A stretch of DNA of 64,000 nucleotides, from the NCBI RefSeq assembly GCF_030247185.1, contig NC_080571.1:213345380-213409379 (forward strand), read 5' to 3'. Below the pieces are notes generated by a model that saw only the letters and a list, made by a program, of their open reading frames with translations, ran no database searches and was not told the DNA's origin. This DNA is from Malaya genurostris (lineage: Eukaryota; Arthropoda; Insecta; Diptera; Culicidae). Below are positions 1 to 10,383 of the stretch, in pieces. The position numbers and the translations under genes were made by a program. Each line of letters starts with the position of its first letter. The first letter of the stretch is position 1.

Positions 1-247
1 CAAAATCAATCGATGTGAATCCAGAAGTATCTATTTTGTGGGATATTTTTAAATAACTCGAAGTATAAATTTTCATATCTTGTAGCAGGTATTAAATGCA
101 GTTTATTGGTTTATAAAAATACATATGTCATCGCTTTGAATTTCATGATATGTCACATTTCTGAAATTTTCCATTATTGATGCCGGGACTTCTGATTACG
201 TTTATCACGCATTGAATTTTCTCATTCAATCTCGTTAGTTAAGATAT

Positions 248-448
248 TGTCCCGGGTTGGCGATTCAATGCATAGGGCACTGGTCTTACAAATCAGTTGT
301 TGTATGTTCGAGCCCCGACATTGAAGGATTCCTAGTGTCAGTAGAATCGTAGCACCAGCCATGCAATGATTCTGTACACTTTGAATCAGCTGCGAAGTCT
401 GTTGAAACAGAAGGTCAAATTCCACTACAGGAATGAAATACCAAGGCT
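248..448 (+). repeat. tRNA-headed SINE, copy 1 (with TSD)
   Basis: A tRNA-like head opens near 252 with an A-box-like stretch (TGGCGATTCAATG) and a B box (TGTTCGAGCCCC, about 305-316). A family-specific body follows and ends at CCAAGGC. A 13-bp direct repeat TTAGTTAAGATAT at 235-247 and 449-461 flanks the unit, so it is a retroposed insertion. Related copies lie near 2.5, 13.2, 29.1, 31.4 and 33.7 kb. I do not know the published family name. Confidence 0.85.
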
Positions 449-499
449 TTAGTTAAGATATATCAACATTTTCTCAGGACGTGCGATTTACCCTTCTTG

Positions 500-735
500 C
501 CCTATCGTTTGTATTAAAACAGCTTGTCTGGGTGCTTAGACACAGTTTGATGAACACATAGTTTGTTATACGGACGGTTCACTGTTGGATGCTCGTACTG
601 GTACTGGTGTCTACCATCGTTAAATGGGATTGGAGCAGTCTCGTTCACTAGATAGATACTGTACTTCTTTCCACGCAAACATCTTCGCGATTTTGTATGG
701 AGTACAACCGGCAGCTCAGTTGAGTATCTGTGACA
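500..735 (+). pseudogene. RNase H domain fragment of a LINE
   Basis: One frame reads YTDGS at 567-581, then an RNase H-like stretch with an internal TAA at about 621-623, continuing MGLEQS and later HANIFAI, the position of the usual AEIFAI acidic motif. This is the style of RNase H domain carried at the end of some insect non-LTR ORF2 proteins. No reverse transcriptase is visible upstream, and a Tc1 fossil begins directly downstream. It is a short dead fragment. Confidence 0.6.
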
Positions 736-744
736 AATTGTAGA

Positions 745-1420
745 ACAGAAAAAAACGAACAGCAACAAGGGCCCGAAAATTGTATTCGCGTCTTTTGCAG
801 AGTCCGGATGCACGTGTTTTGATGGACGATGAGACTTATATAAAGGAGGATTAAAAAACCCTACCAGGTCCACAATATTTTACTGTCGTCGTTGGGGAGG
901 AGGTGAGCGATGCGGACAGGTCGATTCAAGTGGAGAAATTCGGTTGAAAGGTACTGGTATGGCAAGCACCTGTGCCTTTCAACCGAAAAATAACTGTGGT
1001 ATCCTGTGGTTTGAAGTCAACCATTTTTGACACTACCTGAACTATAAATGCAGAAATCTATCGATCTGAGTGTCTCCAGAAGAGATTGCTGCCTTTATAT
1101 GCCACCATTGTTTTGGCCGGATTTAGCATCGGCTCACTATGCCAAAACCACTCTCAATTGGCTTGCAGAAAAGGGTATAAATTTCGTTGAGAAAAATATC
1201 AATCCACCAAATTGCCCTCAGCTTCGACCCATCGAACGTTACTGAGCAATCGTGAAGAGGGTCTTCAAGAAGACTGGTAAGGCAACTGGGAACATGCAGG
1301 AATTCAAACAAATTTGGGCTCAAGCGTCCAAAAAATGCGATGCAACACTTGTCCGGAACTCGATGAAGAGCGTTCGATCAAAAGTTCAAAAATTCGTGAA
1401 GGAATAACTTAAATTTCATC
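745..1420 (+). pseudogene. Tc1-family transposase fossil, DD37E type
   Basis: The catalytic half of a Tc1 transposase is spread over several frames. The first Asp lies in MDDETY (822-839). The second catalytic region reads LFWPDLASAHY and the Glu lies in LRPIERYW, where TGG has become TGA. I count 37 residues between the second Asp and the Glu, the DD37E spacing of the ITmD37E group known from mosquitoes. The C-terminal part runs to about 1406. Frame shifts between 860 and 1,050 and in-frame stops show it is inactive. I could not define its TIRs. Confidence 0.7.
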
Positions 1421-1499
1421 TGGTTTTCATTATGCTCAAGTTTAACCTCGTACAATGAAGGATCAATTTTTAGTTTGAATAAAATATCGTTTTTTTATC

Positions 1500-2490
1500 A
1501 TAATTTGAAAGAAAAATTTGTGGATAGCTTATTTTCGATATACTCCTTATCCACAAGTTCCAAACTAGTGTCTGTGGATTTCATACTAAGCTAACATTTT
1601 CCAGTTATGGATGAACTATGAAACTATAACGTTTTAAGTAATGCAAATCCTTGTAGTTTCTTCAAATTGTAGCTATGAAAATGCATTGTCGCCAGTAAAT
1701 CGGAGGTATGATCGATCAAATGACGTTTTCAGATTGGTGTAATCCGCATAAATTTTGCTAGATGCAGGTCAACATAAAATCATGCAAGTTTGTATAATTT
1801 CCGTATATCTTGGAGTGGCATAAAAACTGTTCACGCACGAATCCACTGACAACAAACATCTACATAACTATAAAAAAAACGACCGGGTTGTGATCAGTGG
1901 TTCAACTGGAACCTAGTCTACTCACATCGCACCGTATGTGTGTAGAAGCGCGAGCACGGTTGCAGACAATTGAACATATGGAATATGATGGGAATTTTAC
2001 CCCTTCTTAGCAGTGCTGTCGCCAGAATGTCAAAAGTTAGGATAAGGTAATTTGCCTTCGGTTGATATCGATGCTAATGGAGGGAGTGTTTCAAACCGCT
2101 TATGTTGAAAGTCGCAGTTTACCTGTAGGGTTGGGTTGCCGTGTATAAATATTTTGAATTTTGCATACCGTTATGCTTTGTTTGGGGAGCAATTTGATTA
2201 GCACCAAGCAGACATTTTTGTATTAAGACAAAGCGCTTCTACGTACTGTGGCGAAGCAACGGGACAAAATGAAATTCAGTTGTACATCTAGATATGTAAC
2301 AATATCGACTGTGTGTGTCGCTAACAGGGATCGTCCTAATTATGGTGACATTAAATAACGTTGGAATGAAGATATAACTGAATTTGAAAAAAGAATCATG
2401 AAAATTCTAACAACGCTATAAAATAAAAGAGACCAAGTCTCATTCAAATTTTAATCATGAGGACTGAAGCTAAGTTATTATCACACTTTC
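1500..2490. other. Unassigned AT-rich interval
   Basis: No coding pattern, RNA gene or clear inverted repeat was recognised here. Confidence 0.4.
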
Positions 2491-2499
2491 AACCCTATC

Positions 2500-2705
2500 T
2501 CCAAGGCCAAGTCTTGATATTACATTCGTTTCGTGAAATATTACCATTACGTGTCAACAGACTTCGCAGCCGATTTTTAGCGTATAGAACCATTGCATGT
2601 CTAGTGTTATAATTTTACTGGCACTAAGAATCCTTCCAGAACGAGGCTCGAACATACGATAACTTTCTGGCTAGACAGTGCTAGTTCCCTATGCATTAAA
2701 CTGAA
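2500..2705 (-). repeat. tRNA-headed SINE, copy 2 (diverged)
   Basis: Minus-strand copy of the SINE at 248-448. The tail reads AAGTCTTGATATTAC, the body contains ACTTCGCAGCCGATT, and the B box is visible as GGCTCGAACATACG. It is more diverged than the other copies and I see no clean target duplication. Confidence 0.65.
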
Positions 2706-3690
2706 AATTTTGCGAATTTTATTCACGCGAATGAAATAACGCGAGTTTTTCTATAATGAAGGAAATTTCCATTCATACGTTTACAAATCAATCGAATAAG
2801 CTTCAGAGAATTGAATAATAATATAAATTAACATTTCGCAATATTTTGGTTTCGTAGAATCTAGTAAGGACCGTGGGTATTCAAGAATTCTCTGGAAAAA
2901 AGAAATCAGTATATAAACGTGTGACTGGTTACTTTTGAGTGCGGTATGTGCTCGTAGTACTATATTCAGCAAATTGACATACTGTGTTAGTGTCTGTGGA
3001 AGTTCTCGTTCATCCAAAACCTCCTCTAAATGTAGGCTCTAAGGTCTCCCAACGTAATTACCAGCATAACCAAGTCATATCTAAACTAACAACATTCTGG
3101 TACACGGTCCATGTTCGTGATATCACAAGCAAACTGTTGACTTATTGTGAATGTTCTTTTTCAAGGGTAGGCAACCCGCGGCTCGCGAGTCACATGCGGC
3201 TCTTTGGATGCGAAGCTGTGGCTCTTTAGTTCTATACGCAAATATTGTTTTTTTTAAATAGTACTCAAGAATCGATCTTAATCGACTAACGAGGATTAGA
3301 CACCTATTATATCTCTGTATGTTCATTAGTTTGATAATTGAATTATATTGCGTTTGGTAGTAAAATTTTCGATCATCTTTCGAAACCTATCTAGCAGTTC
3401 TGTAAACGTTGTAAACTTTACAGGATGCTTAGGTGAATTTAATTTCCTTTATATTTATTTGATCAAAAATTCAAACAGTGTTCGATGTTTTCAGAAATCC
3501 TTTTTCATTTTCTTCGAAAAATTGTAATAAAAAAATATGTGAAATAATGAAAATTGAAATTTGAACTCAGATTTTTTTTTTGTAATAAATAATGTTTGTA
3601 ATGAATAATGTTTGAATACGTTGAATTGATTCGGTTTCATATTTTTTTTAAAGATGTATAAAAGCTCAGAGTTTGAGTTTTTTATAATGA

Positions 3691-5058
3691 ATTAACAATC
3701 AACCATTCATTAAAGTTTTATTAGAGTTCGAGCTCGCATCTCAGCCAACACAGTCGAAAATCGTTTTGCGGTCGAAGCAAAAGAAACAAAGACAATACAG
3801 TGCAGTGAACAATAGAGTGTACGGAATGGTCAAATACGATTTAACAAAGCCTGAAACTTGGCCAACAAGACCAAATTCAATTTGTATAGATTTCAAGCGT
3901 TGCAAAGTTAGACCAGCAGCAAATGAAATTGAAATCTTATGGGGTTTTCGTTTTTAATTTGCACTACACCGATGCAGTGCTACACTGAGGCATGAATAAA
4001 CGAACAAAAATGACGAAAACATAAACAGTAACCATTGACTACAATAAACGATTCCATTGCACAGAGCTACACCAAACTTTTGATGAGTGCTACACCAGTG
4101 GTATCGGTGCGGAAAAAGTGTAGCACTGGTGTAGTGCAATTGGTAAAAACGAACGGTTTCAGTGCAGCTTTCGCTACACCAGTGTAGTGCAATTTAAAAA
4201 CGAAAACGACATTACTTAAAGAACGAATGCAACCAGACGCTAATAAAGTGAGTGAAATTCAATTCAACAAGGCGTCTAACTGTGTGTACATTATGTTTAA
4301 ACGTGAAAGCGATGCAATTGCATTCGCTTCGGTTAACAACGAGGTGCACAGCGTTGAGTGTGACAACATTAAATACAAAATTCCTGTGCACATGGTGGAC
4401 AATGCCATACAAGTACGCGTGCATGACCTTCCCCCGCAGTCCAGCGATGAGTATGTTCGGGAAAGTATGTCGCAGTACGGTGAAGTTCTTTCCATCGAAA
4501 GGGAAGTATGGCGGAATTTTTTTCCGGGTATCCGGAATGGCGTGCGAGTGGTACGTATGCAACTACGTAAAGCAATTCCATCTTACATCATTTGTAATCA
4601 AGACGGGAAACATCCGTGTAAAACGCTGATTACGTATGACAATCAACTGGTTACATGTCAGTTTTGTGAACAACCTGCACACTACGGTAAACCTTGCACT
4701 GAAACTGCGAAAAGAACATCTTCAACAAAAGACAAGGTCAACCGTTCTACAACGAAAACTAGTGAGCGTAGTACTCCTGTTTCACCATCAAACCAACCAA
4801 CAACTGCAACCAATGTACAACAAGGCGCTCCTACAGCAACTAGCAATGAGCTCAAGACTGCGAACGAACGAAAAGAAGATGGAAATCAACAACAAAACCA
4901 CCGATGCGGCAATGGAGGACGAGACGAGCCACGAACAAAGTGCCCCTCAACCCTCGCAGGAGGGAAATGGAAGCTCTTCTCCTCCTAGAAAAAGAGTGAC
5001 AACGAGATCCACTTCGAAAAATTGTTTATTTAAAAAATCGGCTAATTCGGCCACGTAA
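3691..5058 (+). pseudogene. LINE ORF1 protein (RNA-binding, CCHC knuckle), disrupted
   Basis: The first part (3691-3939) contains the ORF1 signature KPETWPTRPNS. The reading then continues in the same frame from 4212, after the MITE and its TTA duplication. The second part has the conserved RVHDLPP, YGEVLSIE, NGVRVVRM and IPSY motifs and a zinc knuckle CQFCEQPAHYGKPC at about 4656-4697. This type of ORF1 occurs in I-superfamily LINEs, where it binds the element RNA. Near 4870 the frame shifts: the 4227 frame stops at 4988, while the basic C-terminus (SPPRKR) lies in the frame ending at 5058. No in-frame ATG precedes the conserved N-terminal part, consistent with 5' truncation at 3726. Confidence 0.75.
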
Positions 5059-5108
5059 AGCTTGTACGCAAATAGGCCTGAATAATAAACATCTTTTAAA
5101 TAAAAAAA
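3726..5108 (+). mobile_element. ORF1-only LINE retrocopy with 14-bp TSD
   Basis: A LINE ORF1 region is followed directly by a short 3' UTR with AATAAA (near 5087) and a poly(A) run. The repeat AAAGTTTTATTAGA at 3712-3725 and 5109-5122 bounds the insertion. No endonuclease or reverse transcriptase is present. It is either a half-LINE that lacks ORF2 or an ORF1 transcript polyadenylated early and inserted by LINE machinery. A PIF-type MITE at 3940-4211 later interrupted it. Confidence 0.75.
3940..4211. mobile_element. PIF/Harbinger-type MITE, TTA TSD, inside ORF1
   Basis: This 272-bp insert has TIRs sharing GTTTTCGTTTTTAA followed by TTGCACTACAC, with TTA at both edges (3937-3939 and 4212-4214). 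Deleting it with one TTA restores the ORF1 reading frame, which fixes the boundaries. Interior copies of CTACACCAGTG give subterminal inverted repeats. The TTA duplication suggests PIF/Harbinger. Confidence 0.8.
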
Positions 5109-5922
5109 AAAGTTTTATTAGAAGGAAATGCATGCTCAAAACATTCAATATTTTTCGTAGTTTTCGGTAGAGTGGTTAATTTAAAATTCAAATAAAACGA
5201 AAATCTGCAGAGCCACCCCAGCTCCGTCAATGTGGCAAGCAGAATTTTTAAAAAGTTGTCTTCAGTTAAAGCTCTTTTAAATGTGGCATAACCATATGAA
5301 TTTTCTTTGAGTGCAGATGTGCAGATTTTACTTGATAAGATGATAATTCTAGTTTATAGAAGTTTGGTAATTATAACTTCATTATACGTATCAAAAATCT
5401 AAAAAGTATAATTAATAGCTCTTTGAAACAACGTGTGATTAACTGATCTGCCTGTAATTACTTGCATAATTTCTGCAATAATGATTTTTTTTCATATACA
5501 AAAGTTTTCGAAAAAAAATCACTGGAATAGGAATCAAATCATAATACCTCAGGATAAATTGAATGAGTTGAATCAAATATCGTTTTCTCTTGAAGATAAC
5601 TGAAACTAAGGCTGCTACCACTCCAAGTGGAATCAGAACAAGTTGGCTTAAGTGGCACGATTCTCTGACAATATGAAGATTTGTGCAATATATTTGACAA
5701 CCTCAGAACTGCGATGGGTTTTACTTGAAGGGAAAATGCAGTAAAACTGAAGTGACAGATAGCCCAGCCTACATTCTGACAACATTGGTTTGATTTGAAG
5801 AAAAATCAATTATTTTGAAGAATAACTCCTAGCGAAAAAGTACTTTATTTTCAATTTCGAAAGCAATATTGCGAAAAAAGCAATGTATCTGATGCCTGGG
5901 TTGCATTCAATCGACTCATACG

Positions 5923-7131
5923 ATGAGCCTCGAAGTGCTGGCGGGCGTTCTTCCACTGAAAAACCGGTTCTGGGATCTCTCATATCGTTTGCTCATTCGA
6001 TGCGACATTTTGAATCCTCTGGTGATTGAAAACTTCGAAAGGTTAGTTGAACTTAACTCTCAAACCCGTTTTATGTCCTTGTATTTTGATTACATGGCTC
6101 AGAATATTAATCCTTCTTCGTTTGTTTCCAACCGTGCTCATTTCTTGGATACTTCTGATTCTACTGTGTTTTTCGACACATCCATGAGAGAAGAAATTCG
6201 TGGAATTCCGGATCACGTGCGCCCTCAAGTGGCCCCAAATATTTTTTATAATAAATTTAGAACAGTCAACTGTGAAAAGGTGTTTTACACTGACGGATCA
6301 AACATCAACGAGTCCACAGGCTTCGGCATCTTCAATCAAAACATCACCGCTTCTTACAAACTCAGTGATCCGGCTTCAGTTTACGTCGCAGAATTAGCTG
6401 CTATTCAGTACACCCTCGAGATCATTTTAACCATGCCCAAAGACCATTACTTCATTGTCACGGACAGTCTAAGTTCAATAGAAGCTCTCCGGGCAATGAA
6501 GCCAGGAAAGTATCCCCCATATTTCCTGGGGAAAATACGGGAACATTTGAGAACTTTATCTGAACGGTCTTATTTAATATCGTTAGTCTGGGTCCCTTCG
6601 CATTGTTCCATTCCGGGCAATGAAAAGGCAGACTTATTGGCTAAAGTGGGCGCATTGGAAGGTGATATTTATGAAAGACCAATCTGCTTCAATGAATTTT
6701 TCAGTATTTCTCGTCAGAAAACTCTCGAAAGTTGGCAAACTTCATGGACGAATGACGAACTGGGACGATGACTACACTCCATTATCCCTAAGGTATCGAC
6801 GAAACCTTGGTTCAAGGGGATGAACATGAGTCGTGATTTCATTCGCGTTATGTCACGGCTCATGTCAAATCACTATACATTCAACGCACATCTCCGGCGT
6901 ATCGGGATCGTGGAGAACGGGCTCTGCACCTGTGGCGACGGTTATCAGGACATCGAGCATGTCGTGTGGTCGTGCGTAGAGTATCGTGACGCCAGGTCGA
7001 AGCTACTGGAATCCCTCAGGGCCCGAGGTAGACCGCCTGAGGTGCCGGTTCGGGATGTGTTGGCGAGTCGGGATAGTTCATATATGCTTCTCATATACCA
7101 GTACCTTAAACACATTGATATACAAGTGTAA
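5923..7131 (+). pseudogene. LINE ORF2 C-terminus: post-RT region, RNase H, zinc motif
   Basis: From 5923 the frame reads LAGVLPLKNRFWDLSYR, typical of the region after the RT. RNase H follows with YTDGS, AELAA, TDSLSS and HCSIPGNEKAD, which supply the catalytic acidic residues. One codon is TGA (6769-6771) where Trp is expected. The same frame then continues past 6820 to the stop at 7131 and includes CTCGDGYQDIEHVVWSC, a Cys/His motif common at LINE C-termini. Apart from the nonsense codon the frame is open, so the copy is fairly young but dead by 5' truncation. Confidence 0.85.
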
Positions 7132-7164
7132 TGTGTTATTCCTCGCTCAGAAAATATAATCTCC

Positions 7165-7540
7165 ACCTACAGGTTCGACACTAACATCCGCCCGATTCTC
7201 TCGATCCCCGTCCCTGTCCACCATCTTCATTGGAATTAACAAGATCTTTTTTTTTTTTGTCACTAACTTTTTCGTTCCCCTTTCCCTGTTTTTTCACCAT
7301 CTCGATGGCAACTAATTAGATCTCTGTCGTTTTCAAACATTTTGTTCCCACACCCCTTTTTACCCCGTTTCCCACAATATTTACTTCTTTTTTTCATTCT
7401 CTTCCGTAACATCACCATCACCGGAAGACCGCTCCAGTCAATGACCAGCATGCGGGCCACCCGCCGGGCCTTCGTAGCCTGGGGGTGTTTCCCGCGGACC
7501 CTCACGGACCGAAGAATGCGGCCAACATAGAAAATTACCA
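7165..7540 (+). repeat. 3' UTR module shared with the CR1 LINE at 37.7 kb
   Basis: This part of the 3' UTR aligns by eye with 37,745-38,125 in an unrelated LINE. Shared landmarks in order are CTAACATCCGC, CTGTCCACCATCTT, TTTTCACCATCT, ACAATATT, CAGCATGC, and the identical CCCGCGGACCCTCACGGA. It is pyrimidine-rich with a GC-rich end. Its role is unknown. Confidence 0.75.
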
Positions 7541-8032
7541 TCGCCATCTGGAATCATCTCATCCTAAATTCAATTCACCGGCCACTACCGATCGCCAGAT
7601 ACTATATTACATAATGATACTACTCTAGTTTTAAGTTAGACGATAATTAAGATTAGTAAATACCCTTGGCATCTTAGAGCTTAAGCAGTGTGCCTTAATA
7701 TTATATTATATTATTGAATAAAAAAAAAATGTATCTGATGCCACGATTTACTTTAGTACTGTTATAGAAAAAATGAAGATGAATTGGATGACAGATTTCA
7801 ACATTCTAACACTCTAACATTCATAGTCAATCTTGTTAAAACAAATAATAACGCCACATTGTACCAATCCAAATGGTTAATTATTCTGTTATAAAAACAA
7901 TATTTTTTCAAGTGCTACTAATTGTTGTTAAGAAAATATATAAAAATAGTTTGTGGCTCTTTAAAAAGTTTGAAATTTTGGAAATAGTGCTCCTTGCTCT
8001 TTTACCTCAAAATGTTCCCGACCCCTGTTGAA

Positions 8033-8340
8033 GGTCTTCCAAAAACTACTTTGAGTTCAGGCTTTTAGATCTTCCAGCATTAACGAACTTATTTTTCATG
8101 GTCTATACCCACGATATCATGATTTGAAATCAAGAGTTTTATTGTAGATGCTATGGGTCACCAAAAAACTACCTGTAGCTCAGGCCTTAAGATCTGCCAG
8201 TATAAGAAACAGCATTAATAAACTTATTGTCCTTGGCCTCTTGATACCATATGCAATTAATGGACTTATTGTGAATGGTCTACGCAATTCAAAAAATATC
8301 TAAAGTTCAAGCCTTATGATCTATCAGCATAATAACGTGT
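8033..8340 (+). repeat. Degenerate tandem repeat, about 125-bp unit, 3 copies
   Basis: Three diverged copies start near 8039, 8163 and 8290. Each has a run of A, then CTA..T..AG.TCA.GC, then a GATCT(TCC/GCC/ATC)AG motif. The spacing is about 125 bp. No coding sense. Confidence 0.5.
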
Positions 8341-8369
8341 ATGAAGGCACTTTAATCTTCACGCTTCAT

Positions 8370-8570
8370 ACTCGTAATTCGCTGAAGTTCTTGGACGACT
8401 GAGAACATGCTTGGAACAGATAAAATTACACAAGTATGCAATATGTAGCTCTATGAGTATGAGAAGCATTGAAAAATTATACATAAGCTTCTGATTGTTC
8501 GTACAGATCCACAGACCTGAGGTTTCACTGAGGTTCTTGGACTACTGGGAACATACCTGGAAAAGCTATA
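8370..8570 (+). repeat. Diverged direct duplication, about 150-bp spacing
   Basis: GTTCTTGGACGACTGAGAAC near 8388 recurs as GTTCTTGGACTACTGGGAAC near 8533, each followed by a TGGAA.AG.TA context. From 8570 to 9039 I see nothing else I can name. Confidence 0.45.
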
Positions 8571-9043
8571 AATAGACAAATAGCTCTAGAACCATAAACA
8601 GCAAACAAAAATAGACATTGGCCGTTGCAATTCTTGGCGTGGCAGTCTCTAATGACAATATTCCAAATAGTTCTTGGATAGTGGAATATCTCTTACGGAT
8701 TTACATAGTCTCAGAATGGTTGTAGATACTTTTGCGTATGAATGTAATAAGATTTTAGAATAGATGAATCTTTCCTTTATTTATTCACACGACATTTAAT
8801 TTATGCACCCCCGACTTTGCGCATAAATTGAGGTTCCAGTGTATTTGGTCGATTCTTTTTAGTTATTGTAGTGCATCTAGTCATTATAGCAAGAAACTGT
8901 TGACAGCGTTTTGATGCGGCTGGTATGTTTATTCAAAGGAGAACATTTCGTTAGAATTTATGAAGTCGTTGAAAATCTAGTATGGTACTAGAACCCTTAA
9001 AGGTGCAATATATGACCGGAAACAATGAGTGAAGGTTGGTTAA

Positions 9044-10379
9044 CCCTCAGGGTACGGACTGGGTTACCGTAACCCGAGCGAAATTTGAAAGAAGCGCCAT
9101 ACGAAGAGAAGTCGGCGAGGGGGGTCCGGACCAGGGGGGAAAAAACTTATAGGTACACACTATTAGAGGCCCAAGCGGCAGAGTCAGTCTCCGCTTTGTG
9201 TCCGAGCTAGACACATATAAACATTGTGCTCGGGTGTGGTACACCCAGTCCGTATCGAACGTTACAAAATCCAAAATTTTCAAAAAAATTAAGTTTTAAT
9301 TTTCGTCTGTTTGCCGCTGAGGAATAAAAAGGTAAGTAAGAATACGTACTCTTTACTTAATTTTGTAGATTCTAACCTCAAAATAACGCGTTGTACATGG
9401 TGTAAGCGAAGTATTGTAGTAGATCTCAATCACTTGAACGTACGTCTTATATCGAAATCTTTGCTGCTCGTAGTGAATTATAACTCATTAAATTTTGTTT
9501 CTTGTAATTTTTTGTTAAAGAACACGCATTAAAAACATGGCAACGCGTCGAATCACTCGAAGCGTTGCTGCTTTGGAGGAGTTGTACAAGGAAAACGAGG
9601 AGGACAGCGTTACAGAGAATGACAGTGACACCGACGACGCCGTAGGTGCGGAAGAGGAAAGTTCTCACGATTCTGAAACAGACGCAGAATCTGAAGGAGA
9701 GCCATTGTCAGGCGAAGGAGAAGCAGCTGCTCCGAGAGGCGCCCCGCCGCGCAAACGCGGCCGCCCTTCATACCTGCATGCTAAGAGCGGGTACAAATAG
9801 AATCTCTCTGCTCCGGAATCGAGGGGCCGTCGATCGCAGTTCGCCTTTAACAATTATGTTTGGTATTTATTTATATGATACTACTCAACAATATCTGAGA
9901 AACAATTTTTTTACGCTCAAAGTAATTAATTTTAACCTTTATCATCATAAATCAACGAAACAACGTTTTTTCGCTAACTCGAAAAAACGCGTATTTTCAT
10001 TTTTCAAAAAAAATATAGTTTTTGTAATAAATCAAAAAACCGTTATGGACATTTGTAAGAACTACTTTTTACCTTTCAAATGCGAGTTATACAATGTTAA
10101 TATTTTTTTTTTCAAAAAGTTACAGCATTTTGAAAAAAAAAACGATTTTTACAAAAAAAATTCAAGACCCGTTCACATTTTTCATTATAATTTTTTTTTC
10201 AATCAGTTAAATGATTAATCTGACAACTCTATTATATTTTTGGGACAATTTCACACAAAATAAAAAAAAATTATTCAAATTGACAAAGTACAGCTCGATA
10301 TACACCCAATCAAAGTCGCCGGGTTAGGCTAACCCTGTCCGTACTGAACGTAACTTTTTTATAGTCCGTACCCTGAGGG
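9044..10379 (+). mobile_element. Internally deleted piggyBac element
   Basis: TTAA target sites at 9040-9043 and 10380-10383 abut a perfect 17-bp TIR, CCCTCAGGGTACGGACT and its complement. A related motif (GTCCGTA.TGAACGT.AC) recurs subterminally near 9248 and 10338. TTAA targets with CCCT ends identify piggyBac. At 1,336 bp it is about half a full element, and the catalytic domain is missing. A possible donor GTAAGT near 9331 and an AG before 9521 suggest a 5' UTR intron, unproven. Confidence 0.9.
9537..9800 (+). pseudogene. piggyBac transposase N-terminal remnant
   Basis: An ATG at 9537 opens an 87-codon frame. It has a basic start (MATRRITR), a long acidic tract (residues about 18-60), then RKRGRPS and a GYK motif, which is the N-terminal layout of piggyBac transposases before the catalytic DDD domain. 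TAG at 9798-9800 sits where Trp is usual, and the next codons (PESRGRRS) still look like piggyBac, so it is a nonsense change, with the catalytic domain lost further on. It is non-functional but could still give a short acidic nuclear-type peptide. Confidence 0.75.
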
Positions 10380-10383
10380 TTAA

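Larger units (their letters stand above)
5897..7727 (+). mobile_element. 5'-truncated LINE with RNase H, poly(A) and TSD
   Basis: AATGTATCTGATGCC at 5882-5896 recurs at 7728-7742, immediately after a poly(A) stretch, so both edges are defined. The element holds the end of ORF2 (distal RT region, RNase H, C-terminal zinc motif) and about 600 bp of 3' UTR. The RNase H places it in the I superfamily. Confidence 0.88.
3162..8027. mobile_element. hAT-like element split by two LINE insertions (tentative)
   Basis: The left end CAAGGGTAGGCAACC (3162-3176) and the reverse complement of the right end, CAGGGGTCGGGAACA (ending 8027), resemble each other and the CAGGGGT ends of hAT elements. Both ends are rich in GGCTCTTT, as in several hAT families. 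Removing the LINE insertions at 3726-5108 and 5897-7727 leaves about 1.6 kb with no transposase. I could not find a matching 8-bp TSD, so this remains tentative. Confidence 0.35.

Noticed and set aside
222..425. Minus-strand ORF of 67 codons
   Set aside because: It lies wholly over SINE copy 1 and its TSD. The peptide reflects the repeat, and the same peptide type appears at the other SINE copies.
514..873. Minus-strand ORF of 119 codons
   Set aside because: It is the shadow of the RNase H and Tc1 fossils, whose recognisable motifs are on the plus strand.
3162..3230. Second complete hAT with 8-bp TSD at 3.2-8.0 kb
   Set aside because: The ends look right but the flanking 8-mers (TTCTTTTT and TTGAAGGT) do not match, so I list it only as tentative.
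4212..4581. Long ORFs on the minus strand over 4.2-4.6 kb
   Set aside because: They overlap the LINE ORF1 in other frames and show no motif. The plus-strand frame has the conserved ORF1 landmarks.
9646..10218. 190-codon plus-strand ORF in the piggyBac element
   Set aside because: It has no ORF-like composition beyond AT-driven Phe, Lys and Asn runs, and it overlaps the true N-terminal frame.
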